Shown in pieces: positions 11,851 through 23,215 of a DNA stretch of 64,000 nt (the stretch's first letter is position 1; each line of letters begins with the position of its first letter). Under the pieces are notes generated by a model. It had not been told where the DNA came from, ran no database searches, and saw only the letters and a list, made by a program, of their open reading frames with translations. The DNA comes from Calliphora vicina. Lineage: Eukaryota; Arthropoda; Insecta; Diptera; Calliphoridae. The stretch spans positions 25,733,701 through 25,797,700 of the forward strand of contig NC_088783.1 of assembly GCF_958450345.1 (NCBI RefSeq), given 5' to 3'. The position numbers were made by a program, and so were the translations under genes.

Positions 11851-12380
11851 CTCATTAGAACGACAATTACGTACACATTACGATTCTTTTAAATTAAATT
11901 GCAAAAGTAATTACTTAATAGCAACACTTAAAAAAAAAAAAAAACTCAAAACTAAATCGGAAGTCGGCACTGGTTGCTTTTATTAGAACAAGCTAAACAT
12001 TTTTTTGGTGGTATTTTAGGTCATTACGAAAGTTTTCAGCGGGTACCGTGTCAACATTTCAAAAAATTTAATTCTAAGGGACACTCTAATATACATATAT
12101 TTTCAATTATCGCCATCGATTCCGTAGTCATCATAAATTATATACTTTTAAAGTTAATGATCAACATACAGATGCCAAATATAACATTCTAGCTGGTTTT
12201 TTGCTAATATTGATTAAACAATTTTAGCCGTTTATGTCACCTAGAATGGGCAACACTGGCTGACACATACACATGTCCATATATATTTTTGTTATTCTGT
12301 TTTGTTCTGTTCTTTACTTTTGCCGTGAACACCCATTGTCAATGTTGGCATCGATTTTTTGCACAAAAACATACGGTACT

Positions 12381-12600
12381 TGTACTCATCGTCATCATCA
12401 TCATCGTCGTATTCGTTGTTGTCGTCGTCGTCGTCGTTTTACTCCCCATCATCGTCATCATTGTTGTGCTCGTTCTGTGATGAAAATGAAAATTGTTGTG
12501 TTTTTCTCTGCAACAGCAACAGCAGCAGTAACAACATCTCAACTACAGCAACAAAAACAGCAACAACAACAAAAGAGATAAACTCAATAACAATAATAAT
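12381..12600. repeat. Trinucleotide-repeat tract
   Basis: Three simple repeats in a row: (CAT/CGT)n at about 12386-12475, (CAA/CAG)n at about 12508-12572, and (AAT)n at about 12578-12605. All six frames here give low-complexity peptides (poly-H, poly-S, poly-V, poly-Q), which are by-products. Confidence 0.8.
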
Positions 12601-12605
12601 AATAA

Positions 12606-13572
12606 CGAAAGCAGAAAAAGGGCAAAAACTTGCCTTGAAGCAGCCTGCTGCTGCTTGCTGTTTTCTGTTTTTATGTTGTGAAAATAATAAACAAACCAAC
12701 AAAAAATACAACTTGAAATAAAAACGAGAGCTCTTTTGCACCATGCAGTAGTGGCAGCAGCAAGTAAGTAAGAAGCCTGGTGGTGGAAGTAGTGCTTTAA
12801 AAACTCTACACTTGAACATTATTCTCAATTCTCATTTAAGGTTTTGTCAACTTTAAACTGCAAAAAGTGGCAGCAACAGCAAACAACAATACAAACAACA
12901 TTACCGGCCCTTGAAAGTTTATTTTATTTTGAAAACAAAACAGAACACAACACTCAACCAAAAACTAGAAAAGTTTTATTTTCAACAGAAACTGCAAAAA
13001 CTTTATCTACAGACTAATACAACATAAAATCCTTTTAATGGTTTTGAGTAAATCTCTTAAGAGAGCAAGCTCTTTATCATGTTCCTGCTAAGATAAATTA
13101 GATATAACATGGAACATTTTGCAGATTATCTTCAACTTTAGTTTGTGTTTACAAAAGCTTTTGTACTTTATCTAAACTTTAAGGGGTAATAAACAAGCAA
13201 TAAAAGTATCTATACAGATAAACTGCAAAGCCCTTTTTTATTTATGGTTGCAGGGGAAATTGTGTCTGATAAGGATATTAATGGGTTTCGATGTTGGGTA
13301 CGTGTTGCTTTTTGCATTTACAAAAAAAGTTGTTTAATTTAAACGGTTTTTTTGTTTGTTTCTCTTAGTTGGTTTCTAATTAAGGATAAACTTGATGATA
13401 GACGTTTTAAATAAATTATTGTGACGTATTAGAATACGAGTAATGCGTGGGTTATGGTGAGGCAGTAAAATAATAAATCTTAAATCAAGGAATATAATTT
13501 ATATTGTATATGTTTTATAAATATTAGAACGTAACTAGAAATGAGATTGTTATAATTATTTTTATAATTTTC
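12606..13572. other. Intergenic, nothing recognised
   Basis: CA-rich in the first 300 bases, then AT-rich. No supported gene. Confidence 0.5.
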
Positions 13573-13602
13573 ATGTCAGTTCATTACTTAATGAACTGAC
13601 AT
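13573..13602. repeat. Short perfect hairpin
   Basis: ATGTCAGTTCATTA and its exact inverse are separated by about two bases. Function unknown. Confidence 0.6.
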
Positions 13603-13633
13603 CATTTCAAATCTTAAATCTAGTAACTATTAT

Positions 13634-13858
13634 TTAATTAGTCCAGCCAGTGCTGGTTTCTCCATTTAAATTGGCATTCTTCCTTCTCGTGTTTGGATTA
13701 GGTCTGTTTGTGTCCCTTCTTCTTAATTGAATGGGGCCACTGTTATCCAATATGTTGAGTGCCAGTGGATTTGGGTGGATCTCAGTTTTTATATTTTGCG
13801 TTTTTGATATACCGACATCTGTCATCATCCTTAAAAACTTACTTTGGCATCTTTGCAT
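13634..13858 (-). mobile_element. Jockey-group LINE, ORF2 C-terminal fragment
   Basis: The minus-strand frame reads MQRCQSKFLRMMTDV near its start and, after a gap, HPNPLALNILDNS followed by a basic tail. In Jockey-group LINEs the ORF2 C-terminus has a QR.QSK.LR.I segment and a closing HPNPLAL..LDN segment, so both landmarks are present in order. The stretch between them is shorter than usual, suggesting an internal deletion. No reverse transcriptase remains next to it. Confidence 0.65.
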
Positions 13859-14411
13859 TTTTTCTAGTGTCCCGTACTAGTGATTTTACTTTTCATTGGG
13901 GACTTCACTGATTTCAGATTTAGATAAATTGACTCTATTTATATTACAAAGACTCCGCTTTAAATTATTGTCAATTTACTCTTCAGTACTACTTCGGTTG
14001 AGTAAAATGACTACTGTCTAAAGTGCAGTACAAAAAAGTTTAAACTAACTACACTCTTGATTACTTAGAGACACTTAAGTGACAATGGACTTGACGCTAG
14101 ATTGCCAGAGATGTATAAAGTAACTAACTGCTTTCCCGCTCCATTACAAAGTGTACATATGTATGTAAGTGATCCAATGATATATGTATAAAGTGTTGTC
14201 AGCCAAGTAATTAGACATTAATGAACATAATTGTCTAAAAGGGATACATTGACCTATTTAGTAGTTAATGCAGAATTTCTAGGATTTGGCAGGATTATAG
14301 AAGGATTAATGAAAAAATGTATAGAAGTTTGTTAAAAATGTGATATAAAAGTATGCTGAGGTGCTGCCATTTGTAAAATAATACTATTGCTTCGTTATGA
14401 CAATATTGTTA
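13859..14411. other. Intergenic, nothing recognised
   Basis: No gene or repeat that I can support. Confidence 0.45.
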
Positions 14412-14564
14412 GACCCCTTTCACACTAGGCAATTTAGTTGCGCAAGTCTCTTGTGTTTGTGGATGCCAGAAGTAATGTCGGGTTAAGGAGAAGAAAATTT
14501 TGCATGCTGTTTTGTTGTTGGGCAATAGACTTGCGCAACAAAATTGCCTAGTGTGAAATGGGTC
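14412..14564. mobile_element. TTA-flanked MITE 1 (153 bp)
   Basis: Inverted termini GACCCCTTTCACACTAGGCA and the inverse of TGCCTAGTGTGAAATGGGTC continue inward (TTGCGCAAGTCT / AGACTTGCGCAA). TTA at 14409-14411 and 14565-14567 is a 3-bp target duplication, the size and type of PIF/Harbinger elements. No coding capacity. Confidence 0.75.
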
Positions 14565-14567
14565 TTA

Positions 14568-14773
14568 GTCTGCTTTTACACAGGGCAAGTTTTCTTGCCG
14601 CAAGTCTGAGTTTATAGGAGAGGGAGGCAACAAGAAACATTTTCACTATGGCGTCTATTAGGTTTTGACATACAAAATTGAACACAGACTTTCTGTGTAT
14701 AAACATACGAGTAAGTTTAAAAGGGAATCGAAGAGACTTGCTTCAAGTAAACTTTCTATGTGTAAAAGCAGAC
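14568..14773. mobile_element. TTA-flanked MITE 2 (206 bp), abutting MITE 1
   Basis: Inverted termini GTCTGCTTTTACACAGGGCA and the inverse of CTATGTGTAAAAGCAGAC. TTA at 14565-14567 (shared with MITE 1) and 14774-14776. The terminal pattern G..C..TTTnACAC..GGCAA is the same as in MITE 1, so the two belong to related families. Confidence 0.75.
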
Positions 14774-14776
14774 TTA

Positions 14777-15871
14777 GGACTTTTTTCGCTCAAACAACTT
14801 TTTCTTGACAACAAATGTCAATTAATTGTTATGATAAATATTTGTCAAGCATAGACAGTGGTAAGCAGAAACGCCTTTAGATGACCAGTAAAACGACTTC
14901 TTGAATGTGCACTATCCATACCTTTCCCATATCGAAAACACTACTAGCTAAGCAACAGATCGAATAGTTTGGAAGTCATACTTAGTCCATTCGAGAACTT
15001 TCCATAACTTATTTTTAAGAGTTCATAGCAATTTTCGAAATGATTTCTTTTGATTGCACCTTGCATCCATCTAATATTATAGGGAAATACTCAAACAGTG
15101 TGAAATGGAGAGCAGATACGATGCATTTGAGTTCGGTAAGTAGTCGTAATATTTAGTCTCAGGAATTAATTTACATTTAGCTTTGCAAATTCCAAACTGC
15201 AAAGGTTCTGAATAGAGGTATTTTAGATTTTGTCCCAAGCTGATTTTATGAGAACATATCTAAAGACAAAACAGCAAAGCATTACTATGGATATAACGTT
15301 GATTCAAGGTTTTTGGGTCGATCTCACTCACTATCTCAATAACTTAACATCTCTTTCTACCAAAAACCTTTGTAATTTTCCTTGATTCACTATAAATCTT
15401 CTTGTAATAATTATCTTTACACATCGCTAGTTTCATCTATGTTTGACAATTTTTCACCAAATTGATGGTATAATTATATTGCATTGTATAACTAGTGGTC
15501 GCCACTCTAGTCACTAGAGGCTGAGAGTCTAGACTGAACAAGTCAGACTACAAATGTGATTGAAACTAGATACATTTATCAAAAGAGAAACCAATTGGAA
15601 ATTCAGTAACACAACCATAAAATTGGCATGTTCTGTTTGTGCCGACCACTGCTGTGGTCGGTGTAAATTCTATCTACTGCATATGTTGATAAAGTTGTCG
15701 TTCTTTATCTCTTTCTTTCTTTATTATCAGGTCCTATGAAAACTTACAATCGAACACTTTAGCCATGTGAAATTGAGTTCAAGAGTATATAAGATACTTG
15801 GGAATATTTCAAGTTGTTAATATTTTTGGATTTTATACTGATCACATAGAAAAAACAAAAAAGCAGAAGTA
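14777..15871. other. Intergenic, nothing recognised
   Basis: A small hairpin (CCGACCAC / GTGGTCGG) sits at 15642-15661. Otherwise no supported feature. Confidence 0.45.
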
Positions 15872-16600
15872 TGGGGGGTATTAAAAAGTCCTTGATTTTA
15901 TGAATAAAACAGTGGTTTTTGGATAAAAAATTATTTTATTTTTCAACATAGTCTCCTTTAAGTTCTATGCGCTTTGTTCAACGATTCCCCAATTTTATTA
16001 TCCTTCCAAAAAATAAGATTGGTTGAGGTCATCAAAATAGATGAGATGATTTCTTTGTTGGCGTTAAATCTCTTTCCGCCGAGATATATCTTCAGGTTTG
16101 ATATCATGAAATAGTCACTCGGTGCTAAATCAGGAGAATAGGAGGAATAGGGAGCATTTCGTAGCCTAATTCATGGATATTAGGCATGGAAACTGCACAT
16201 GGCCGATTGTGAGCAAACGCGGTAGCCATCTTGCTGCCCCGTTAGACTAGACGATAGTGTGCTTGTTTCAGGTTTACAGACCTCAACTGGGCGTCCACAA
16301 TATTCGGCATCTTTCGTGCGTGTACGGCCACAATGATAGCCTTTTTACCATTGAAATTGATGCTCCCAAAGTATTTATCAGGCTTAGCCTTTATTTGAGT
16401 GATGTTTTTTTCCGCAAAAAATTTCCAATTTCTCCTCAAGTCACGAGGTAGTCTGCTATTAATGGCTGTCAAACACAAACTAAATGACGCTGCCTGTTAA
16501 AATTTTGACAGGAATCAACTGACATATGACAGGAGCAGTTTTCTTTATTCAGTTAAGAGCCGGGAAATTCAAAAAGAGGGGAACTTATTGACCCACCCAC
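15872..16600 (-). mobile_element. Decayed mariner-like element, second family
   Basis: Minus strand. The C-terminal transposase region reads YSPDLAPSDYFMISNLK near 16130-16080 and continues through LGGKRFNANKEII to a 3' terminus at 15872; SPDLAPSDY carries the last catalytic acid of mariner transposases. The far right end (GGGTGGGTCAATAAGTTCCC on the minus strand) resembles the terminus GAGGGTGGGTCAAAAGGTCC of the related fragment at 56578-56752. The 78-codon minus frame at 16242-16478 lies where the transposase middle should be, but I do not recognise it. A SINE fragment sits at its edge. Confidence 0.6.
16235..16263 (+). mobile_element. 5' fragment of the SINE
   Basis: TGCCCCGTTAGACTAGACGA and the next nine bases match the first 29 bases of the SINE at 59541 with one difference. 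The body, B box and tail are missing. Confidence 0.55.
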
Positions 16601-17165
16601 TTATTTATACAATCAAGTTGTTATGACATTGATATGTTTGAGTACCCTCCACAAACATTAAAAAACACTCTGTACTGACTTAGCTAGACCTTCTTGAAAT
16701 ATTCAGTAAGTCCTTGTCGATTTACGCCTCCAATATCTTATTGAATGACTCTCTACTGAAAGTCAAATCACTGTTGGGATGCTGAAATCTGATTTCTGAG
16801 CCCTTGATCATATAGACATGTAGGGAAATGGGAGGGCGGACCATACGTCGGCGTAGGTCTGAAGAGTTGAGATAGATTTCCAGGAATGGTTGCATCTATA
16901 TCCACATGTATATCTCTGTACTGGTCTCAACGGGTGGCATGCGCTGTAACTACACTAAATTAAATTAAATACACTAAATTATGTCAGCTCTTTAGAAATA
17001 ATAACGATTTTCCGCATTAGCATGGAAAATAATCAGATTTCATAAACTGTTGATATACCGGAAATTTAATTAGAGACATATCGCTGTTCTGGTTTCCATG
17101 ATCTTATTGGACGGCATGCCCAGTGACTTGTAGAAGAAAACAGGGAGAAGATCATTAAACATTTA
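16601..17165. other. Intergenic, nothing recognised
   Basis: Slightly GC-richer than its surroundings around 16790-16930. No frame with recognisable motifs. Confidence 0.4.
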
Positions 17166-17674
17166 AGGCCCAACTATAATATGCATACACTAGATTAAGT
17201 CAGCTTAAGCAACTGTTCGAATACATATAAAACGTATGTGACAAACTATAATGTACTTAAGAGAGTTTCGTCAAATTTTATTTGCTTAAGCAAAGATCGA
17301 AGCTGGTCGCACATTCCGTAAGTTTGTTTATTGTATACAAAGAAAATAAAGAAAAAATGAAAAGGATGAAGAAAATTAATTTATTTTCATAAAATAATAA
17401 GTATTGTTTTAATTACGTTTTGCACATAAATGTGCAAATGGGTCTAAATTGTTTTGAATGCACATAAGTACATTATGGCCACCTAAAAGTTTCTTCGGAT
17501 TTTCTTAATTACGTTTTGCACATAAATGTGCAAATGGGTCTAAATTGTTTTGAATGCACATAAGTACATTATGGCCACCTAAAAGTTTCTTCGGATTTTC
17601 TTAAGCATTTGACAGTCTTTTCGTTCGGTTTTGACATTAACTTAAACTAGCTTATGCACATTATAGTTGGGCCT
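17166..17674. mobile_element. TTA-flanked MITE 3 (509 bp)
   Basis: Ends AGGCCCAACTATAAT and its inverse, with TTA target duplications at 17163-17165 and 17675-17677. Similarity between the ends continues with minor changes for about 30 bases. An identical 96-bp duplication lies inside. Confidence 0.75.
17411..17602 (+). repeat. Identical 96-bp tandem duplication
   Basis: The unit starting AATTACGTTTTGCACATAAA at 17411 repeats at 17507 without a visible difference. The unit itself contains a small inverted repeat (TTTGCACATAAATGTGCAAA). Confidence 0.9.
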
Positions 17675-17677
17675 TTA

Positions 17678-19446
17678 CACTGCCCACTGAACTGTAAACC
17701 TATCGATGATTTACATACTCAGAGTATTTTAGGAAAATAGGAGATGATTTCGAATAGAGAGCAATGTTGCGAAATCTTAATGTTTTATGGATTTAAATAT
17801 AATCGAATGATGAATCGATATAGTACAGATGATATCCGGTGTGAAACCGGAACAAAATAAATAAAGAAATGTAATGGGTTTGAACATTGTACAGATTAGA
17901 ATTCCGAGAGTGGACGTATAAAAATGTCGTGTTTAAACCAAGTCACTAAGATATAAAATATAAAACCCTGTTAAAAACTACAAAATATTGTTAACATCGA
18001 TTTCTTTTATTTAAACACATCTTGTAACTATTTTTCATAATTTCCAAAAAACTTTTCTAATAAATTAAGACATTTTAGGTAAAACATTCAACTCTGGATT
18101 TTGGCTCGTACTCGTATTATTAATAAGTACAAGTACAAAAAGGAAGAACAAACTGCAAACTTTTGCCTCTCATAGTTACTCGTATAAACTTTAGTTTTCG
18201 TTGTTGTTTTAGCATTTTCGTTTTTTTTTTATTTCGAAATAGAGTAAAAAAAAAGGTTTGTGTTAACTTGTTAGTAAAAGTGCGTTAGTTTTGTAGTTCA
18301 TGAATAAGCCATGATTTCTGAATACTTTGCTTTTGGTATAAAAGTTTTCCATTATTTTTATATTCTTTTTTTCGAAAAACTAACTACTCTGGGCGAATAT
18401 AGTGAAGTTCAAGACAAAGTCAAAGGGATTTCCTCTTCGCCTTTGCAGCATGTTTATGTAAGCAGATTTTTGGTTTTGCTACTCTTAGCGGTTTTAATTT
18501 TTTTTCTCTAGTTTTAATTTGTTTTAACAGAAAACTAATAATTTATGAGCCACTAAACTGAAGGTGAATTAAGTGACCAGCATTTGAAAGAACAAAGTTA
18601 TAAAAAAAAGGCCAAAAAACAAGAGTAAAATAATTCAAGGAATAAAACTATAAAGCCGCATTTACCAACTTTAATACAACAAATTCTAAAAAGGATCAAT
18701 CAGGCAGCAGGCCACAATCTAGCAATCGGTTTAATCAGCAGGAATAGCAGCAGCAGCAGCAGCAGTTCAAAGTTGGTTTATTGAAAAGAACAAAAAGTTT
18801 CAATGGAAATTAAAGTATGTTTATAAATGGTTTTTAGCCAAAAGTTTCTTTGTTTTTGGCTTTAATTACCTTAAAACTGAAGTAGGTTAATATGAAAGTT
18901 TAGTTTAGTTTGCTATTATTAAATAGAAATAAAATAATATTGAGGTGGTTCAAGTGAATAATGTTGCCTTGATAAATAAATGGTGTTAAAATTTCGATTT
19001 TATTTGACCGCATAAAATTATACTTAATCGAGTATCAAGAGTAGTAGATTTATGTTTGTTGAATAATGGTTATTACTAAAGGGTGTTTTTTGTAAAGGAT
19101 AACAACTAGCTCCTCATCCATTCAATTAGGAGGTGGAGTAGATTTTCAAGTGGTTGTTGCTATTGTTAAAGGTAAAATGTTAAAGAAACTTCTTATAAAC
19201 TTTAACAACATTAAATAATGGTCAAATGTTTTGTATGTTTTGTTAGGAAGAGGGTTATAAAATGAATGAATGAAGTTTGTTAAACGAAAATCAAAAATAA
19301 AAGAAAACTTTTATACACCCAACCAAGTAGATAATCAAGGACGGGCGGACATGAAAAGTTAAACAGAAACACCTTCTTTATAATAAAATACAAACAAACA
19401 GAAAAACACACATGAATTTCTTAAATACATAAACACATCGTTAGCT
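17678..19446. other. Intergenic, nothing recognised apart from a CAG tract
   Basis: A short (CAG)n run lies at about 18747-18767. The 66-codon frame near 18311 has no family motif and no coding look. Confidence 0.45.
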
Positions 19447-19613
19447 AAAATGCAAAATGACGTAACAGCGCTTTTCATAAGTAAAAAATATAAAATGGAA
19501 ACTACTTGAGCTATTAAACCAAAATTTTAAAATCGAGAAAAATATTTTGGATAAAAAAATATATTTTCTTAAGAAAATTTTGGATTTGTTAATGATACGT
19601 CATTTTGCATTTT
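19447..19613. mobile_element. Short TIR element (167 bp)
   Basis: A perfect 17-base inverted repeat, AAAATGCAAAATGACGT at 19447-19463, with its inverse at 19597-19613. The interior is AT-rich and non-coding. Target duplication not clear. Confidence 0.65.
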
Positions 19614-19965
19614 GGGTGACGACATACTGTGATATTAACACACATCTATGTTTGTATATAATGAAACACATATTTAACCACCAAGAAGTTTTCAGTAAAG
19701 TCTGAAGTAATATAAACATTTATAACAACTTTTATATTCGAAAAACTTGGTTCACACTGACCTCAAAACTGTTTGTTATATTTATGAAAGAGAATTACAA
19801 AACTTATGTAGTAATGAGAGTTAAATTTTTCCACATTAAACACCTCTCCCTCCTCCACTGATCCGAGTAATGTCATGACCATAGTTTACAGATCGTGAAA
19901 TTTTTAGAGAAACTCGTCAAAGTGACTTTTCAAAATCACCATAATAAAAACACTATAAATTTGTA

Positions 19966-20995
19966 CTGGGCGTATGACTTAAAAATGCGGGATTTACAAT
20001 AGATGGCGTATCTTGATATCTGTCATATATTCTCACTTAGTTATTGAACATTATAGTGTAAACAACTTTTTTTTTTGCTTCGAAAATGTCGAATTTTGTG
20101 CCAACATAGCGTCATATGCGGGAAGTTTTGCTTTACTTCTTTTATTTGAAAATTAAACACATTTACCGAATGTGTTTACTCAGTATCAACGTGTGAGAGT
20201 TGGTTTGTGGGGTTCAGAAGAGGTGATTTTGACACGGAAGACAAAAATCGCCCAGGCCAGCCAAAAAAGTTTGAAGACCAAGAATTGGAGGCATTACTCC
20301 ATGAAGATTGTAGTCAAACTCAACAAGAACTTGCAAAATCATTGGGAGCTACTGAATCACCAATTTCAAAATGTTTGCGAGCAGCAGGATTCATCCAAAG
20401 CCGGGCAAATGGGTACCATAAGAATTGAAGTTGAGAGACGATTTTGTATGCCACAAATGTTGATTCAACGCTATAAAAGAAAATAATTTTTGGACCGAAT
20501 CATTACCTGCGATGAATAATGATCGTATGTGAAGCCTGGCCAACAAGACGAATCGACACCAAACCCAAATACACATGTTTTTTATTTGGTGAGACCTAAA
20601 GAATTCTACCTATAATGAGCTGCTCAAATCTGGCCAGACCGGGAACCTGAAGCGAACATTGGGTGCCCCGATAGATCAGTCGATAGTGTACTGAACTATT
20701 AATCTGAGGGTTGCGGGTTCGATTCCCGCCAGAGACTCTGGTTGTATCTGCAGACAAGCAAAACGCTTCGCAGTTTGTTTTTGTTAAAAAAAAATCGCCC
20801 AGAATATGTGACCAGGCGCGAAACTATAACATCACGACAACACTCGGACACAAGTTGTAATACCTGTTAAAAAGTACTTAGAAAGAAGTGGTTGGGAAGT
20901 TTTACCTCATCCGCGTTATAGTCCGTATGACTACTATTTGTTTCGATCAATGCAGACCGCTCTCTCTGAGATACGCTTCACTTCAGAACAGATTA
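19966..20995 (+). mobile_element. Mariner copy A, split by a SINE, 3'-truncated
   Basis: The 5' terminus (CTGGGCGTATGACTTAAAAA, after a TA) is followed by a frameshifted transposase. Readable parts are VRVGLWGSEE (frame 1) and GFRRGDFDTEDKNRPGQPKK, FEDQELEALLHED, QTQQELAKSLGATESPISKC (frame 2). This is the N-terminal DNA-binding half of a mariner transposase of Mos1-related type. The element is interrupted at 20663-20794 by a SINE, resumes with the C-terminal region (TTGGGAAGTTTTACCTCATC) and breaks off near 20995 before the 3' terminus. Frameshifts make it inactive. Confidence 0.8.
20663..20794 (+). mobile_element. tRNA-derived SINE, copy 2, inside a mariner
   Basis: Starts GTGCCCCGATAGATCAGTCG. 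The T arm is intact (GCGGG TTCGATT CCCGC), with the B box inside. The body holds CTGCAGACAAGCAAAACGC and the tail is A-rich. It interrupts mariner copy A, so it inserted after that mariner did. Confidence 0.85.
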
Positions 20996-21229
20996 TAATT
21001 CTAAATTGAAATTGTGTAAGGTAAATGTTTTTATTCATAATTCGGTTTGTCTATTTTCGTCTTCTTCACCAGTCACTTGCCGTTCTAGTGTCCTGAAACT
21101 CAGCTGAATGTTTTCAATATAGAGGGATACAATTTCAAACCACTTCCACTTTGCATTTAAAAGGATTTCTAAAAATCTTTTTATGAAAATAGTTTAAAAC
21201 ATTTTTCAATACGTGAAGGTCAAAGGTCA

Positions 21230-21510
21230 AATATTGGAAATGTTTCCCGAAGTCCGCAAAATTTAAATTGCAGGTACAGTTTTGAAAAATATTTTTAAAT
21301 TTTTATTCTCTCATACATACTTAATAAATTCCAAATTAGCATAGCAACATTTAAAAAAAATTAACGTTAGAAGTAAATACGGATATATTTAAAGTAAAAA
21401 TATGCTTTTATTTGAATATTTATCAAATTATGTTAATTTTTTTCCTACACGTCTTACTCAAGAGGCCTGTGCCATGTTAATGGGTTGGGGAGTTTTTAAT
21501 AACTTAAATT
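21230..21510. repeat. Dispersed repeat S, copy 2
   Basis: Diverged copy of the block at 11430-11850: CGCAAAATTTAAATTGCAGG, GATATATTTAAAGTAAAAAT, GAGGCCTGTGCCATGTTAAT and TTTTTAATAACTTAAATT occur in the same order. Confidence 0.55.
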
Positions 21511-21639
21511 TACCAACCAATATTTTATCTTAAAATTTGTTTGTCAACAGTTAACGTTTTCCTATCAGAACGTGTTTCTATAATACATAGAACTATTCTA
21601 GGAAATGTTATTTCGGTCATACAATTTTCGAACACTCTA

Positions 21640-22050
21640 ATGTAAATAGATTAGATTAATAATGCTCTTAGCTCCACGAAAGAACAATCTCTGACATTTA
21701 CTTTTTAATAAGAATTTCATTCGGAAGGTCCAATTTTCCATCAGACTTTGCGAAATTGATAGAATTGTAGCTAGTTTATCGATGATGACTTCTGACTTCA
21801 CATAAACCCAAAGAATAATATTTAGATGAGAGATATTACACGATCTTAGCAGCCAGTTGACAAGTCTGGAACGAAAAATTATCTGCTGGGCTCGGAAGGT
21901 AGATGACGAAAACAATATGTAGCTTGAACAGCATGAAAAAATATTCTCCGAGAATGTTGATCTTCGTAATACAGTTGAATACTTTGGATACGTTGTTGCC
22001 ATGTGAGTCTTTCCATGATGAATTGTCAAATCCAACTGAATAAAAATAAA
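21640..22050 (-). mobile_element. Tc1/mariner-superfamily relic, N-terminal part
   Basis: Read on the minus strand across frame breaks: a segment like QRIQSIQLYYEDQHS followed by a region with YVKSEVIIDKLA and ending in an ENWTF segment. A diverged copy on the + strand at 25010-25440 has TTAQQRPQIIQLYYENQRS at the same place. The pattern fits the N-terminal helical domain of a dipteran Tc1/mariner-group transposase. The catalytic part is missing. Confidence 0.55.
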
Positions 22051-22061
22051 ATGACAGTATC

Positions 22062-22098
22062 ATATCATACGTGACATATCAGTCACGTATGATATGTG
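22062..22098. repeat. Short perfect hairpin
   Basis: ATATCATACGTGAC and its exact inverse around six bases. It lies just left of the palindromic MITE; relation unknown. Confidence 0.55.
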
Positions 22099-22123
22099 AA
22101 AAAACTTCTAAATGAATCAGTCT

Positions 22124-22588
22124 ACACGCTGAGAAAAAATATAGTTGGGCATGGTTACTGTAACCATTTCAATATTGTTACAAGTTTGTTAACTATATTA
22201 TGGTCACAGTAACCATTTACATGATTTTGGTAACCACAATATTGTTAATTTACGATTCACATGATTGTATCAACCATATATATGGTTACAGTAAACAAAT
22301 ATATGTTTATGACAACCATTTATATGATGAAGACTTATCATATTATGTTGCTCTCGGCTTAAGGCTTATCATAAACTGAGAACAACATATTATGATGAAA
22401 TTATTCATCATAAATATGGTTGCCACAAACATATATTTGTTTACTGTAACCATATATATGGTTGATACAATCATGTGAATCATAAATTAACCATATTATG
22501 GTTACCACAATCATGTAAATGGTTACTGTGACTATTGTATTTAAATGGTTACAGTAACCATGCCCAATTATATTTTTTCTCTGCGTGT
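22124..22588. mobile_element. Palindromic MITE (465 bp)
   Basis: The termini ACACGCTGAGAAAAAATATA and its near-exact inverse lead into arms that are inverted copies over most of their length (GGGCATGGTTACTGTAACCA and others), with a short unpaired centre near 22355. Internal GGTTACNGTAACC blocks are themselves palindromic. It sits at the edge of a LINE relic. No coding capacity. Confidence 0.8.
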
Positions 22589-22589
22589 A

Positions 22590-23215
22590 TATAACAAGAT
22601 TGTCGACGTAACCATATATGCGGAATACTATAGATAACCAGGGTCTAAAGTAGAGGCGATAATATGCCACATTGTGGACATCCGATATTCCACATATGTC
22701 AAACTTAATGATTTTGGATGTCAAGTTTCCCAAATAACAACCGAGACGTGTTTTATTAATAACGCATGATTAATTGCTTCATATGACGTATTATCGAATG
22801 CTACCTGCAGGTCAATAAGTTATTATAGGGCTATTTGATTCGAGCCCATAGCCTTTTTAAATGCAATAGTGACATGATGAAGAGAAGTCATCGTTGATTT
22901 GGCCGGATATTAGGCAAATTTGAAGTGGTGAATTGAATTCATAGACAGATAGATTTCTCCAATAAAATTTTCCATCAATTTCTCCAATGTTTTCAAGGGC
23001 AACTTAGTTACGCTGACCGATCGGTAAGAATTTGGAAATTGTTCAGATTTACTCGATAGTTGTGATATAATAATATATCCCTGCTGTAGATGACATGCAT
23101 AAATGTCATCCTGGCCAAGAGATTTGTAAGGATTGAATTTGGATAGTACCTATAAAATGAGTTCCTTCCTGAAGATCCCGTCAGCCAGACTTCTATCCCT
23201 GTTGATTAATCCTGT
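22590..23215 (-). mobile_element. LINE reverse-transcriptase relic
   Basis: On the minus strand from about 23080 a frame reads FPNSYRSVSVTKLPLKTLEK and then an IYLSMNSIHHFKFAY stretch, matching the order of the fingers region of LINE reverse transcriptases of the R1/Jockey type (FRPISL...LKT.E...HP.QFAY). Further down, near 22810-22770, remnants of a D...AFDNTSYEAI palm motif appear, and near 22610 GYVDNLVI stands where GYADDLVI is expected, so the second catalytic Asp is replaced by Asn. Several frameshifts and stops; dead copy. Confidence 0.65.

Larger units (their letters stand above)
10827..12258. mobile_element. Old hAT-like element (1.43 kb)
   Basis: The ends are imperfect inverted repeats: CAGTGTTGTCAATTTAG at 10827 and the inverse of CTAGAATGGGCAACACTG ending at 12258. 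The CAGTGTTG start is hAT-like. Flanking 8-mers GTTTGCAC and GCTGACAC agree at 5 of 8 positions, as expected for an old duplication. No transposase is visible inside. Confidence 0.45.

Noticed and set aside
12273..12828. Overlapping frames of 60-129 codons with poly-H, poly-S or poly-Q
   Set aside because: All come from the trinucleotide repeats in every frame on both strands.
16242..16478. 78-codon minus-strand frame as an independent gene
   Set aside because: It lies inside a mariner-like relic next to a SINE fragment and shows no recognisable domain or splice structure.
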